Shown here: positions 19,839 through 30,873 of the stretch, piece by piece
How positions within the stretch are numbered: the first letter of the stretch is position 1
Layout: every line of letters begins with the position of its first letter
DNA from: Ochromonas danica
Lineage: Eukaryota; Sar; Chrysophyceae; Chromulinales; Chromulinaceae
Reading direction: 5' to 3'
DNA: 64,000 nt
Assembly: GCA_015146655.1 (NCBI GenBank)
Contig: VKHL01000107.1
Span: forward strand, 37,127 to 101,126
Notes under the pieces: model-generated
Databases searched by the model: none
What the model was told of the DNA's origin: nothing
Seen by the model: the letters and a program-made list of their open reading frames with translations, nothing else
Position numbers and translations under genes: made by a program

Positions 19839-21032
19839 TCAACCCTTGGAGGGAGCTCTGTTAGCCCGGAGGAAGGACTGTGGGAGGATGGAGAGCTTCT
19901 CAAACTTCGTCGTAAAGGCACGCTTGTTGAAGTTGTCGTAGCCGTTGCGCTCGATCACGTCCAAGATGCGACCGTAGAGGTCCAAAGAGGCCTGGACAGC
20001 AAAGCGAGCGGAAGGCATCAGCAAGTGCACACCCTTTCCTGCCAAGGCATAGTAGTCTCGAGCTCGGGCAATTGAGAACTTCATGTATTCCACGTAGCGT
20101 GGCGTGACCTGACAAGAAGCAATGTCTTCTTCGCTGAGACCAAAGCCTTTGAGTTCATCTTGAGGGAGGTAGATGCGGCCTCGTTCAAGATCTTCCCCGA
20201 CATCTCGCAGAATGTTGGTCAGCTGCAAGGCGATGCCTAGCGCGACGGCTGGCTCGATGGCCTCGCGATAGTCCTCCACCACGCCTGATCGACGCTGCTG
20301 TAAAATGGGTAAGGTCATCAAGCCCACGGTTCCAGCTACCCGGTAGCAGTAGAGATAAAGATCAGCGAAGTTGGCGTAGCGGTCCTGCCCCAAGCCTGGC
20401 ACATCCATTACCATGCCCTTGATCATGTCTTGGAAGGGTTCGATAGACAGTGTAGGATACGCCCTAACGGTATCGGCCATCGCCAAGTCGAAGAGATCGA
20501 CAGGCTGGCCCCGCCAAATGCCTTCCAGGCGGCGGCTCCAGTCCTCGAGGTCAGCCTGCAGCGACTCTCTGCTTAGCAGTGCGCGTGGACTGTCCACAAG
20601 GTCATCGGTGCGTCTGCACCAGGCATAAACTGCCCAAACGTGTTTCCTGGACTCTGGTGGCATGAGGGAGGAGCCAACATAGAAGGTCTTGGAGAAGAGC
20701 TGAGTGACGTACTCGCAGCGCCGATAGGCCAGAGCCACGGCCTTGTCTTGACGCCCAGCATCATCCACTCCTCTCACTAGGAAGCGCTCGGAGAGGCCCT
20801 GGAACTCCTTCCAGCGCTGGACCAGCGCATCTTCGCGGGAAGGATTGTGTCCAGCAGTCTTCAAATTGCGCATGCCCAGGTTAGAGCCAAAGGGATCCGG
20901 GCCATTCAGCGTCTTCTCGAAGTTCGGCTGTGCTGAAGTGCGCAGGTTGCGCTGTGACAGACTAGTGGCAAGAGAGGTCAACACGGACAGAATGAGAGCA
21001 AGCTGCACAACTACTCCCACTGGAACCATCAT
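19839..21032 (-). CDS. PSY: Phytoene synthase, plastid-targeted
   Basis: Single exon, 397 residues. Both Asp-rich motifs of the trans-isoprenyl synthase fold are intact: RRTDDLVD (Asp143-Asp147) and NILRDVGED (Asp277-Asp281). The family blocks YVGSSLMPPE, VWAVYAWCRR and YCYRVAGTVGLM are present. It joins two geranylgeranyl diphosphates to form phytoene, the first committed step of carotenoid synthesis, in the plastid. The first ~25 residues (MMVPVGVVVQLALILSVLTSLATS) form a signal-peptide-like segment, followed by a Ser/Arg/Asn-rich stretch. That bipartite layout fits import into a complex plastid surrounded by ER-derived membrane, though a clear Phe at the cleavage point is not seen. CYR rather than squalene-synthase features separates it from SQS. 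Head-to-head with eIF1A. Confidence 0.94.
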   Translation of the reverse strand: MMVPVGVVVQLALILSVLTSLATSLSQRNLRTSAQPNFEKTLNGPDPFGSNLGMRNLKTAGHNPSREDALVQRWKEFQGLSERFLVRGVDDAGRQDKAVALAYRRCEYVTQLFSKTFYVGSSLMPPESRKHVWAVYAWCRRTDDLVDSPRALLSRESLQADLEDWSRRLEGIWRGQPVDLFDLAMADTVRAYPTLSIEPFQDMIKGMVMDVPGLGQDRYANFADLYLYCYRVAGTVGLMTLPILQQRRSGVVEDYREAIEPAVALGIALQLTNILRDVGEDLERGRIYLPQDELKGFGLSEEDIASCQVTPRYVEYMKFSIARARDYYALAGKGVHLLMPSARFAVQASLDLYGRILDVIERNGYDNFNKRAFTTKFEKLSILPQSFLRANRAPSKG

Positions 21033-21395
21033 AGCACAGAAAACACTTTTATAAGGCCCCTACAGCTAGCTAATTGATAACAGACAATGAAATAAAAGGA
21101 TGCCAGGTGGCGACCGAATGGATGAAATCAAAGGCAAGGCAAGCAAGTCTCGGAAGTCGTTAAGTCGCACCAAATCATTCCCTGGCAACGTATTCAAGCA
21201 GCGGCATGAGGCCCAGTCAGATGTTCCGACTGGCCTAACATCGATATTCCAATAACACGACTTTCTTTTGGCAGGGTTTCTGGCAATCTGGCGGTCTGAA
21301 GGGTTAACTTCCCCCCACCTATCGTTCTCTCTGTCCGTGTCTCTGAGAGCCGCAGCTTGTTTGAGAGACTTCTTCGCCAAGCCAATCAAAGCAGC
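21033..21395. promoter_or_regulatory. Bidirectional promoter gap (PSY / eIF1A)
   Basis: The 363-nt gap lies between outward start codons. It is mixed in composition with no repeat. Light-responsive motifs cannot be assigned by eye. Confidence 0.4.
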
Positions 21396-22050
21396 ATGCC
21401 AAAGAATAAAGGTAATTTCCCCTCATTTTTTGATGATTTGTCTCTTGTTTCATGGCAATTTTCTCGTTGATGCCCAGGAAAGGGTGGTAAGAACTACAAG
21501 AAGGGAAAGAAGAGGGACGAAGGCGAGACCAGACGAGACCTCATCTTCAAGGAAGACGGACAAGGTCAGTTATTATTTTCCCTTCTCCGCGTCTGGTCTG
21601 TCACTTGTCCGTGACCTTATTTGAATGACTTGCTTGCTCTCTGTTTGTGGACAGAATACGCGCAGGTGCTGCGAATGCTTGGCGACGGCCGCCTGGCCTT
21701 GCAGTGCTTTGACAACAAGGCTCGCACAGGACTCATCCGTGGTACCATGAGACGAAGAGTGTGGATCAATACAGGAGATATTGTTTTGGTAGGCTTGCGT
21801 GAGTTCCAGCCCGACAAGGCAGACATCATTCACAAATACACCACCGAGGAGGCGCGCAACCTGCAGGCCTACGGAGAGCTGCCCGCCAATGCGCGCATCA
21901 ACCAGACCGCTGTCGACATGGCGATGGATGCTGGTGAAGGTCAGGAAGAAGATATGGGCTTCGACTTCGACGATGTGAGTCACCACCTCCCCCTCTCTGT
22001 ACCTCTTTCTCTCTGATGATGTATTTGATTGTCCATGTTCACAGATATAA
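21396..22050 (+). CDS. EIF1A: Translation initiation factor eIF1A
   Basis: Four exons, 21396-21411, 21478-21564, 21655-21974 and 22045-22050; 142 residues. The sequence is highly conserved: [18 protein letters not shown], then [37 protein letters not shown] and [17 protein letters not shown]. This is the basic N-tail plus OB-fold of eIF1A, which binds the A site of the 40S subunit and promotes scanning. The last exon codes only Ile and the stop codon, restoring the conserved DFDDI C-terminus. Without that micro-exon the frame would read through the intron. Exon 1 supplies only five codons and one base. Confidence 0.96.
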
Positions 22051-22649
22051 ATCAATCAATCAATCGCCAAGTCATCTGCTCTCTATAGCATCGGCTTTAT
22101 CACTTGCAGCCGACTTCAGACTCTGTGAGTGATGAGCTACACTTGGATTGTATAGGCATTCAGACTCGATGTGTGCATCTCTTGGGAGTAAATCTAACTA
22201 CCGTACTAGTGTTTAAATAATTTAATATCATCCCCCACTTTTCCACTAATGAGCTGAGGGCGTTAATCACGGTATGAGAGACTATGACAATATGAGTGAG
22301 GTCATCATTGGATCTGCTACACTTCGGAATGCTCTGGTTTTGGTGTAACGGACACTTTGTTAGGCCAATAGGAGTAGTCTGCTATGTAACAATCACTGTA
22401 TTGTATGGGGACATTTATGTGGAATATCGAATATTACTAACATCATCATCATCACAGCACTGTACGAATCTACAAGTACGAATCAGCACTACTGTTGCTA
22501 ACTAGTACATGCCAACCCAAAGAGGCGGTACACTAAGTACACTAAGTTAAGTAGACTACAGTACACTAACAAGTCTACAGTACACTAACTACTGTAAGTT
22601 AAGTACAGTACACTAAGTACACTAGACCAGACTACTGTACAGTCAGTCA
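22051..22649. other. Convergent gap with tacagtacacta-type short repeats
   Basis: The 599-nt gap lies between eIF1A and the KH gene. From about 22505 to 22645 it is composed of permuted agtacactaag, gtacagtacact and agactac units. No gene is seen. Confidence 0.45.
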
Positions 22650-24427
22650 CTAGGCCAGAGGTCTCTTGGAGCCAATATACGGAGCGTAGTTAACCTGCCA
22701 AGGAATAATACAGCAAAAACAATGAGATCATTCAACAACGAAGAGGGCGACATGTGGGTCAACTCATACTGTACCTCGGGGATAGTCAAGGCTGGGTAGA
22801 CAGCAGATATCGTCGATGGCTGTCCATAGAATGGCCCCTCTACAAGCGCTTTGGCGCCACCAAAGCTATCCACAGCTGCGTCATTCATCCTCAATAGCTT
22901 GGCGGGGCCGTTGACAAGCACTTCCTGCACCATCTGAGCAGCTAAGCCTACGCTCTGTGCGGAGCCCGACAAGAGAACCCTCGTCGTGCCCTTGCTGTTG
23001 TCTGTCTTGAGCACTTGAATGCTTGCTCCAGACTTAGCTTTGATCAAAGCGATGTTAGAAGATCGCGCACCTACAACGCGTCCCATCACTTCGTTCTTGA
23101 TCTCCGCCACTTGCTGCAAGTTGCCGTCCAGCAGGTTGACTGCAGCCTCCAGATGCCCCGCAGTGCCGTCCTTGCCCAAGGCGAGGATTGGTCCGCTGCT
23201 GGAGGCTGCTAGCATAGAGCCTGCGCAAGGCCTTGCTCGATCAGTCTGGCTGTCCAGCAGGTTGACTCCCAGGCTGTGGCACAAGGCCTTGACTGCCAAA
23301 TGAACGTTATCCACTCTCCCAATCACAGACAGACGAGTAGTGGCAGCCTCGTCTGATAAGCTGGCAGTGAGATCGACATTGATCTTCACGGAATACTTGT
23401 CCTGCAGGTCGTTGATGACTGTGTCCTTCTCCGCCAATTGATTGAGTTGGCTCTGAGACAAGGGCATCTCCTGAAAGATGATGCTGTCCGTGCCATTCAA
23501 CACCGCGTAGAGGGCAGACATGCCGCTGGAGACCACGGTGTCTACGAGGTACCTGGCGATGTCTATCTGCTGCGGAGTGCCCGTGTAGACGACTTTGTGC
23601 ATCTGTCCCTCGGGGAAGTTCTGGTTGATGAAGACCTTGCAGCAGCTCCTCTTCATGATCTCCCCGATAGTCACTCCTTTCGAGCCAATCACAAGGCGCA
23701 CTTTCTCGGGGTCGACATCGCACTCCACCACCTTCACAGTGGCGCTAGGATCAGCTGGGACAGAGCTGCTGAGACTGTTGCTTCCGCTGAGGCTGGCGCT
23801 GAGGCTGCCCTCCAGCACACCTCCGCTGAGCAGGTGACTGGCCATGGCCTTGGCCGCGAGGATCTGCTGAGGCAGCCCAGTGAAACAGACTCTGCGGTCA
23901 ACTCCGTCAGGCACGCCGTCCTGCAGGACTTGGATGCGGCAGCCTGTGCGGCGGAAGATGTCCTGCACGTTGACGCCCTTGGGGCCGATCAGCACGCCCA
24001 CCTTCGCTGGGGGACAGAGGAAGTCGTTGTCAGTGACTTCCAAGCTTGACTCTTGAGCCGAGCCTTCTCGCGAGAGCAGAGGGGCGGGAGAGATGATGGA
24101 GGGCCCTCGCTCCATGACCAGCGCGATGAGGGCGACGGCCAGAGAGAGTTCTCGAGGGTGACCCGTGATCTGAACCACTCGAGGATGACCCTCGGGGTAG
24201 TTCTGGTCCACATAGACTCTACACGACGACCGCTTCATGATTTCCTGCACGACCACTCCTTTCTTGCCAATGAGTGGCCCCACCTTTTCCGGAGGACAGG
24301 ACATGCTGACAGTGACTGGAGAGACATGGTGGAAGATCTCTTCCTCGCTCATCATGGAGATGGTCTTCATCTCCTCTCCCAGCGAACGCTTCTCATGAAG
24401 CATCCGTCTGTCGGACAAGTCTTCCAT
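22650..24427 (-). CDS. Multi-KH-domain RNA-binding protein
   Basis: Two exons, 24427-22775 and 22694-22650; 565 residues. Three good KH domains carry GxxG loops: LIGKKGVVVQEIMKRSSCRV, LIGPKGVNVQDIFRRTGCRI and VIGSKGVTIGEIMKRSCCKV. A fourth copy (residues ~330-395) has lost the loop (LAEKDTVINDLQ), and a fifth has VVGARSSNIALIKAKSG. This layout resembles vigilin/PCBP-type single-strand RNA binders in mRNA regulation. The last exon of 15 codons adds a short tail ending in YIGSKRPLA. The first ATG in frame is at 24427. Target RNAs are unknown. It shares a 239-bp divergent promoter with the C69 gene. Confidence 0.88.
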
Positions 24428-24666
24428 CTTCTTCTCCAACAAGACCCAATGAAGGGATAGTCCAGGGCTAGATATCTGGATATTTGGATATTTAGCATTG
24501 CCAGCTGAAAGAACAGCAGCAGAGTATCGCTGAAGAACGCGTTTCTGTCTGGCTTTTCCAGATTCCCCTCATTGTTCTGCTGACCTTTCGTTAGTCAGCC
24601 CTCATTGACTACCTCAAGCAGTGAGAGACAGAGAGAGCCCTGGCAGTCCCTCCGCAGACCTCGAGA
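24428..24666. promoter_or_regulatory. Bidirectional promoter gap (KH / C69 peptidase)
   Basis: The 239-nt gap contains gatatctggatatttggatatttag near 24470-24500, a small tandem of ggatat units. It is otherwise unremarkable. Confidence 0.4.
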
Positions 24667-27186
24667 ATGACCATGACCTCTCTCTGCTTTGTCTTACTCG
24701 TGGCCTTGACCTCCCAGATCACTAGCGCGGTCATTAACACCAACCTCAATGGCGAGTTGGACCACGACATTCATTACGGATTCCGCCTTCACAAAGACCA
24801 ATGCACGGCTATTGGCGTCGGTGAGTGATCGTCTCTGTCTGACTCAGTGTGTTCGGAAAGTGTGTCTGACAGGATATTTGTGATTCCCAGGCAAGGCTGC
24901 CATGGCTGACGGCAGCACTGTGACCACCCACAACAACGACTGCCAGGAGTGTGACTTCCGCATCACACACGTGCCCGCCAGGACCTGGCCGCAGGGAAGC
25001 GTGCGCCCTGTGCATGACATCCGCACCTACTACCCCCGCTATGTGGAGTCCTCCGCACAGAACAACATCCACGGCCCCGACTACCTGCCCGACAAGATAG
25101 ACAAATCCATCTACAATTGGACTGAGGTGGAGCCCACCTTCACCATCCCACAAGTGCGCCACACCTATGCGTACACCCTGGGCACCTATGCCATCCAGAA
25201 CGAGAAGCAAGTGTCCATCGGAGAGTCCACCTGCTCCGCTGTCTTCTTCGCTGTACCCAAATTCGCTCCCAACGGCAAGGCTATGCTGCACATGGAGACT
25301 CTTACTGAGCTTGCTCTAGAGCGCTGTGCCACTGCCCGCTGTGCGGTGCAGACGATGGGCGACCTGGCCGTGCAGTTCGGCTTCTATGGCGGCGCCTGGC
25401 AGGAGAGCGTGGAGACTGCTCAGGACGAGGCTGGCGAGGCTCTCACTGTAGCCGATCCTGACGAGACTTGGATGTTCCACATCTTGCCTGATGATACCGG
25501 ATCTTCTGCCATTTGGATCGCTCAGCGTGTGCCTGACGACCACATCACAGTGGTGGCCAACCAGTTCGTCATCCAGACCTTCGACCTTAGCGATGCCAGC
25601 AACTTCCTGGGCTCCAGCAACATCGAGGAGATTGCTCAGCGTGCTGGCTTGTGGAATCCTGCCGAAGGAAAGCTCAACTTCGCCAAGACCTTCGGCACCA
25701 ATCGCCACGCCGAGTCCTTCGCCTGCACTAGACGAGTTTGGCGAGTTTTGACTCTGGCTGCACCCTCTCTGCTCCCTCAGTTCTCTCCCTATACTGATGG
25801 CTATGCCACCTTCGGCTTTGGACCCGATCTCTCCCAGCCTTACCCCTTCTCAGTCAAGCCAGACAAGCCCCTCACAGTGCAGGACATCATGAACATGAAC
25901 AGAGATCAGTACGAGAACACGGACTTCGACATGACTCGCAATCTAGGTGAGCTGCTTATCCTTGTCTTCTATTGGAAGTGACGTGGTCATTCTTGGTGGT
26001 GTGTGTCAGATGGAGGACCTTTCGGAGACACCACTCGCTTCCCCGCCACCTCCAAGCTGCGCGATAGTGTGCTGGGAGTGTCCGCTGCTCAGTACAACTC
26101 CGGCCTGGGCTTCCAGCGCGCCATTTCTTTGTGGCGCACTGCCTATAGCACAGTGACTCAGTCCAGACGCTCTCTGCCCGACTTGCTGGGCGCTGTGACT
26201 TGGATCGCCCAGTACGCTCCTCACCACTCCTCCTTCGTGCCTGTCTACGCCTCTTCCCTCGCCGCTCCTTCCTCCCTCAATGTGGGCACCCAATGTAAGC
26301 CTCTTGATTACTGAGTTCTGTCATTGGAAGTAGAGAATAACCCTTGTCTCATCTTATGCAGACAAGATGGAGAAGAAGTCCAACTGGTGGATCCACTGCC
26401 TCACAGGCAACTACCTCTCCCGCTGGTACCGCCACACCATCGAAGATGTGCGCGACTTCCAACGCAGAGTTGAGGCTGCGCTCTTCTCTGCTCAGTCTGA
26501 GCTGGAGCAGCGCCTGCTGACTGCGCTGGCCTCTCCCCCCGAGTCTGACGGAACCAGCGCTACCTCTCGTGACGTCAGCGCTGACGTGAAGAACTCTCTG
26601 ACTCGCTTTCAAGACGCCATCTCTCGATCTGTGCGTGATCAGTGGTGGGACTTCTTCTGGACTATGGTGAGAGCGTCGGGTTTGTTTGTGTTTCCGATTG
26701 TTTTCATCAAATCGCTGTCACTGTGTTCAGGTGGGCACTTACCGCGACATGTACAAGATTGTGGATCCCCATGCCGAGGCATTCACCACTGCCTATCGCT
26801 ACCTCACTGTTCAGAGAGATTGGATGGAGTCCATCGGCTACTGGGGAGTGCCAGGCACCCCTGCCACTGGCGAGGAGCCCGTGCCTGTGCTACCCATCAA
26901 CGTCCCCTCTGAAGAGAGCGCCACCGCCTACAAGACGAAGTACCCCGAGGGATACTTCAAAGCCTACGTGGCCACATCGACCTTCGTAGCTCCCTCCTCC
27001 ACCATCATCGAGGACGCGAAGAATGCCACCAGCACCAACACTACCCAGGAGGTGGTGGACTACCTCAACCAGGTGCACGGGCCAAGCGCTCTGGCGGCTG
27101 CCTTGCTGGCTGGAGTCTTCTTGGGCATGGCCATCGTCTACTGGTGCTTTCCTCGCAGACCTTCGGGCTACCAGCCCATCGTCTAA
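24667..27186 (+). CDS. Membrane-anchored C69 (PepD-like) peptidase
   Basis: Five exons, 24667-24820, 24891-25946, 26010-26294, 26362-26666 and 26731-27186; 751 residues. A signal peptide (LCFVLLVALTSQITSA) is followed by a short propeptide and then QCTAIGVGKAAMADGSTV, where Cys46 fits the N-terminal nucleophile of family C69 dipeptidases. HNNDCQECDFRITHVPA next is also typical. These enzymes mature by cutting before Cys and hydrolyse small peptides. A C-terminal membrane helix (ALAAALLAGVFLGMAIVYWCF) and a tail ending in GYQPIV place the catalytic part in the lumen or outside. Family members of similar size with an anchor are known in oomycetes, amoebae and kinetoplastids. All introns are 61-70 nt. 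Catalytic assignment is strong, location inferred. Confidence 0.88.
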
Positions 27187-27565
27187 CATCATTGCTGTAG
27201 TCTAGTCTAGGCAGTTAAGTTAGTCTAGTTACAGTAGCTAGCTAGGAGTAGCTCTTTGTTTGCTTTACTCTATTAGAAGTGCCTCTCTCTCTTTCTCATG
27301 AGGAGGGAGGCATCATGCTTGTCTTTTCTTCTCTTAAGCTATATATCATATTGATCATCATCATTGCTGTTGTTGTTTATGTTGATTGTGAAGGGAAGGA
27401 GATGAGATGAAGTCAACTAGACTAGATGAACAAGTTGTTGTTATGTACACAATATACAATACAAGTCATAGTGAGAGAAGGTACAGTATATATGATATGG
27501 TGTGGTAAGGTAAGGTAGACTGTGTAGTCTACAGTCTACTGTACAGTCTATAGTCTACAGTGTCA
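27187..27565. other. Convergent gap, CTAG-rich
   Basis: The 379-nt gap between the C69 gene and the CFAP97 gene contains gtagtctagtctaggcag, tagctagctaggagtagc and tagactgtgtagtctacagtctactgtacagtctatagtc. No gene is seen. Confidence 0.45.
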
Positions 27566-28748
27566 TCAGGAGATGCGGGGCAGGAAAGGTCTCGTTGAGC
27601 CATGAGGGTCTTCCCCGTTCTCCTCCTCCTCCTCCTGCTGCTCCAGGCCTAGCAGATGCACTCCTCCTGCCTGTGCCTCTGAGAGGTCGTCTTCCCTGCG
27701 AGGCGACGTCTTCTTCCCAGCAGTCATGCTCCTGCAGTGCTTCAGGCCGGGCGGGTTGAAGAGGTCTGGGAACTGAGTCATGGTGCGCAGGTAGTCCATG
27801 CGCTTCTCCGCCTCCTGCTCCCACTGCAGGTGGTTGTAGGAGGGACTGGTCTTCTGGATGCGAGACAGCAGGCGCTTGTTCTCGCCCGTGATGCGCACCA
27901 TGTCCTTCTTGCGCTGCAGCTCGATGTAGGAGACGAAGGGCTTGGCCTTGAGCTCGTTGTCGATGTTCTTGTGGCTCATGGCCTCTCCGATGCGGTCCAT
28001 GAGGAGGCGATTGTCTTGCTCGATTGACGACTGGATACGTCTCTAACACAGTAACAATAACAGTTACAGTGAGGTAGAGGTAGAGGTAGTGACCATCATA
28101 ATAACAATAACAATGTCATTCACACTAGACTAGTAGACATAGAGGTAGAGGTAGAGGTAGTGCTATAGGTAGTGCTATAGGTAGTGTAGAGGTAACAATG
28201 GTAGAGGTAGCATGAGTGTCAGAGGTAGTGTAGATGTAGTGTAGAGGTAGTGTTCTACTAGTGGTAGTGTTATAGGTAGTGTACAGTATAGTATAGTGTA
28301 TAGGTAGTGTATGGTATATTATAGTGTATAGGTAGTGTATAGGTAGTGTATAGTATAGTGTATAGTATAGTATAGTGTATAGGTAGTGTATAGTATAGTA
28401 TAGTGTATAGGTAGTGTATAGGTAGTGTATAGTATAGTGTATAGGGTTAGGGTGTAATGTTCTGTACTGTACTGTTCTGTACTGTGGGTGAGGTGAGGTT
28501 AAGTTAACTTACTCGCTCCATCTCGCGGCGCATACTCATTGGCATAGAAGGAGGCTTGGACTTGTCCAGAGTAGACCTCGCCTGCTTCACCTGATAAGAC
28601 AGACAGACAGAGAGCAGAATAACAGATAGAGTAGAGTAGAGAGTGTGATAACAGTGAGGGGGAGGAGGAGGAGGAGGGGAAGACCTACTCGCTTGCGATG
28701 CTCCTCATGCTTCTTGTCCAAGAAGTCTTTCATCCACTTGGATGGCAT
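27566..28748 (-). CDS. CFAP97/Hemingway-domain protein
   Basis: Three minus-strand exons, 28748-28689, 28590-28513 and 28042-27566; 204 residues. The start MPSKWMKDFLDKKHEEHRKR leads by splicing into REMER-RRIQSSIEQDNRLL. The body contains ITGENKRLLSRIQKTSPSYN followed by HLQWEQEAEKRM. The E-N-x-x-L-L-x-x-I...P-x-Y pattern is that of the KIAA1430/Hemingway (CFAP97) family, found in cilia and flagella of motile-ciliated eukaryotes. Its presence supports a flagellate stage. The C-terminus is Glu-rich and probably disordered. Intron 2 (470 nt) is the longest in the gene and is filled with gtagaggtag-type minisatellite. Family assignment is moderate. Confidence 0.72.
28080..28450. repeat. Intronic degenerate minisatellite
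   Basis: Within intron 2 of the CFAP97-like gene, units of gtagag, gtagtgtagag and tataggtagtgtatag repeat imperfectly for about 370 nt. A single gggttaggg at 28443-28451 lies at one end. Confidence 0.8.
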
Positions 28749-29056
28749 GGCTATAATAATAGTAATAATAATACAAGTAGTAATAATAGTAATAATAGCT
28801 ACTGTGGTGGTAATAGTCCAGTGTGATGTTATGTTAACAGCGCTGGAGAAGAGAAACCGCCAGTAGAGAAACGACTTCTTCTTACAAGAGAAACGTGTTT
28901 CTTCCTCTGTGCGGCAAGTCGCAGTGACAGTCAAATTGACATACTCTGCTGCAATCAGTCAGTCACTAGTAATTGACATACTCTAGTCAATAGTCAGTCA
29001 ATAGTCAATAGTCAGTCACAGTATAGATACATATATACAGAGAGAGAGAGAGAGAG
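28749..29056. promoter_or_regulatory. Bidirectional promoter gap (CFAP97 / EF-hand)
   Basis: The 308-nt gap contains ataataatagtaataataata near 28755-28798, repeated tagtcagtcaatagtc units near 28970-29010 and a (GA)9 run ending just before the EF-hand gene ATG. Confidence 0.4.
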
Positions 29057-29903
29057 ATGGGCAACGGTGCTAGCTGCTCCTTGACAGAAGAAGAGGTCGC
29101 CAAGTGCGCCAAGGCCACAGTCTTCACCCCCGAGGAGGTGAAGGCTCTCTGGTGCCACTTCAAGCGCATTTGCAATTCTCACGAACACATCAACCGCACG
29201 TGAGCCACCCCTTGCCCCCCTCCTCCTCCTCCTCCTCCTCACTTCTTGCTTCTGCTTCAGTCAGTTCCAGACTGCGATCCTCTTCAGGGACTCGGCGCTG
29301 CTGGACCGCATCTTCCGAGTCTTCGACGCGGACGACGACAACCAGATCTCCTTCATGGAGTACCTCTCCTGCCTCTCCACCATCTCCAGCAAGGCTCCCA
29401 AGGAGGACAAGATCAAATGTGAGCCTCCTCCTCCTCCTCCTGCTGCTGCTCCTCCTACCTCACGCTTGCCATGGCCTCCTCAGTCTCCTTCCAGCTGTAT
29501 GACTTCGACGGCGACCAGTTCATCTCGTCCACTGACCTCACAGCAGTAGTGGCCGCCACACTGCGCGAGCAGAAGATTCTGATCCGCCGCGGAGACATCG
29601 ACTACCTCGTGCAGCAGACCATGGAGCAGGCGCGGCCCAAGTACCCCAACATGATCTCCTACGAGGAGTACAAGCAGCTCGTCTCCAATCACGTGCAGAT
29701 GCTGGCCCAGCTCACCATCAACATCTCGGGGTAAGCCTCCTCCTCCTCCTTGTCCTTCTCTAGGGCTAACCTCTCCTCTCCCTGTGACGGGCAGTATCAT
29801 TGCTGAGTACACGAGAACTAACGTGGTGGCGCTGTCGACGCCCAGAGGCTTCCAGTCAGCGCTCGACTTGCACGACCGCAAGGCCATCTCCACTGCCCAC
29901 TAG
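29057..29903 (+). CDS. Myristoylatable EF-hand protein (CBL / calcineurin-B type)
   Basis: Four exons, 29057-29199, 29261-29418, 29484-29730 and 29795-29903; 218 residues. The start MGNGASCS is a good N-myristoylation signal with a neighbouring Cys for palmitoylation. A canonical calcium loop, DADDDNQISFMEY, lies near residue 75. A second reads DFDGDQFISSTD near 105, preceded by IKFSFQLY, which is typical of CBL and calcineurin B proteins. A further helix-loop-helix (MEQARPKYPNMISYEEYKQL) is weak as a calcium site. The protein is likely a membrane-tethered calcium sensor that activates a kinase or phosphatase. All three introns have (CCT)n-rich polypyrimidine tracts. Confidence 0.85.
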
Positions 29904-30223
29904 CCAGCCACGCTTTGCTAGTAGTGGTGATGATGGTAGTGGTAGCAGCAGTGCAGTGCTGTGATAGTGTGTGTACATGTCTCTTCTCATCACCTTCGCC
30001 CCGTCCTAAGGCTTAACGAATGAACCATATAGCTAAACTTCCAGACCGCTAGATCAACAGATAGCTAGACTTCCAAATTGTTAGACAGCTAAATGCCTAG
30101 ATAGCTAGATGCCTCACACGCAAGACAGTAATAGTTGACACTTCCAGTCTCAGGCAATTCCTGCCTCCAGCTGTTGTCTTTCTATCGACTTCGCCAACTG
30201 CCCGCCACTGCCGACTGCTGGCC
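29904..30223. other. Intergenic gap
   Basis: The 320-nt gap separates two plus-strand genes. It contains repeated agatagctaga and gctaaa elements (30030-30110). No gene is seen. Confidence 0.4.
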
Positions 30224-30709
30224 ATGAAGTCCGCCTTGATGCGCCTCAAGACGGAATACGCCGTGCTGCTGGGCCTGCTCATCCCCTGCGCGCTCTTCCT
30301 CCTCCTGCTGCTCCTCGTCTACCTCTACCGCCGCTGCCGCCACCCTCCTCCTCCCACTGCGCGTCTAGGCGACTATCGCAAGGTGGAGGAGGACCTGGAC
30401 GAGGAGGAGATCGAGTTCAAGCGCATGATCGAGAGCAAGAGCGAGGCGCAGGAGGAGGAGGAGGACTACGAGTCGCTCTTCTCGGGGCAGTCCCTCGAGG
30501 AGGTCAACTTCAGCTTCTCTGCGAAGGAAAAAGACCGCCTCGCCATGCTGGAGCGCTTGCGCCACACCCTCGTCTCCTCCTCCTCCTCCCACCCTCCTCC
30601 TACTGCTACTACTACTAGCCAGTATAGAGAAGAGGATCTGTCTGCGTCATCGTTCAACTACCAGGAGGGGCAGGGCAGCGACAGCGAAGCCGAGAAGCTG
30701 CGGCTATGA
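30224..30709 (+). CDS. Small single-pass membrane protein, unrecognised
   Basis: Single exon, 161 residues. A short basic N-terminus is followed by one strong membrane helix (LLGLLIPCALFLLLLLLVYL) and a basic stop-transfer RRCRH. The cytosolic part is acidic (DLDEEEIEFKRMIES, EEEEDYESLFSG) and contains a helical stretch FSAKEKDRLAMLERLRHTL. It looks like an anchored adaptor. I do not recognise a family. The ATG is preceded by GCC and the ORF has codon use like its neighbours, so it is probably real. Confidence 0.6.
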   Translation: MKSALMRLKTEYAVLLGLLIPCALFLLLLLLVYLYRRCRHPPPPTARLGDYRKVEEDLDEEEIEFKRMIESKSEAQEEEEDYESLFSGQSLEEVNFSFSAKEKDRLAMLERLRHTLVSSSSSHPPPTATTTSQYREEDLSASSFNYQEGQGSDSEAEKLRL

Positions 30710-30873
30710 CCCTTCCTCCTCCTGCTAGTGCTAGTCAGTCAATCCTCGCCTTGTATAAAGTTAAGTTAACGTCATCTTCACTGCTACCTCTACCCTGTTA
30801 AGTTAATCTCATGTTAAGTTAACACCCCACTACTACCACCCCACCCTAGACTAGACTAGTGCACTACCTCAGA

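Noticed and set aside
28441-28453. Telomere-like gggttaggg
   Set aside because: Only a single unit at the edge of an intronic minisatellite; not a telomeric array.
28587-28934. 115-residue minus-strand ORF with Ile/Thr repeats
   Set aside because: It overlaps the first coding exon of the CFAP97-like gene in frame but extends into AT-rich promoter repeat; only the part from the ATG at 28748 is supported.
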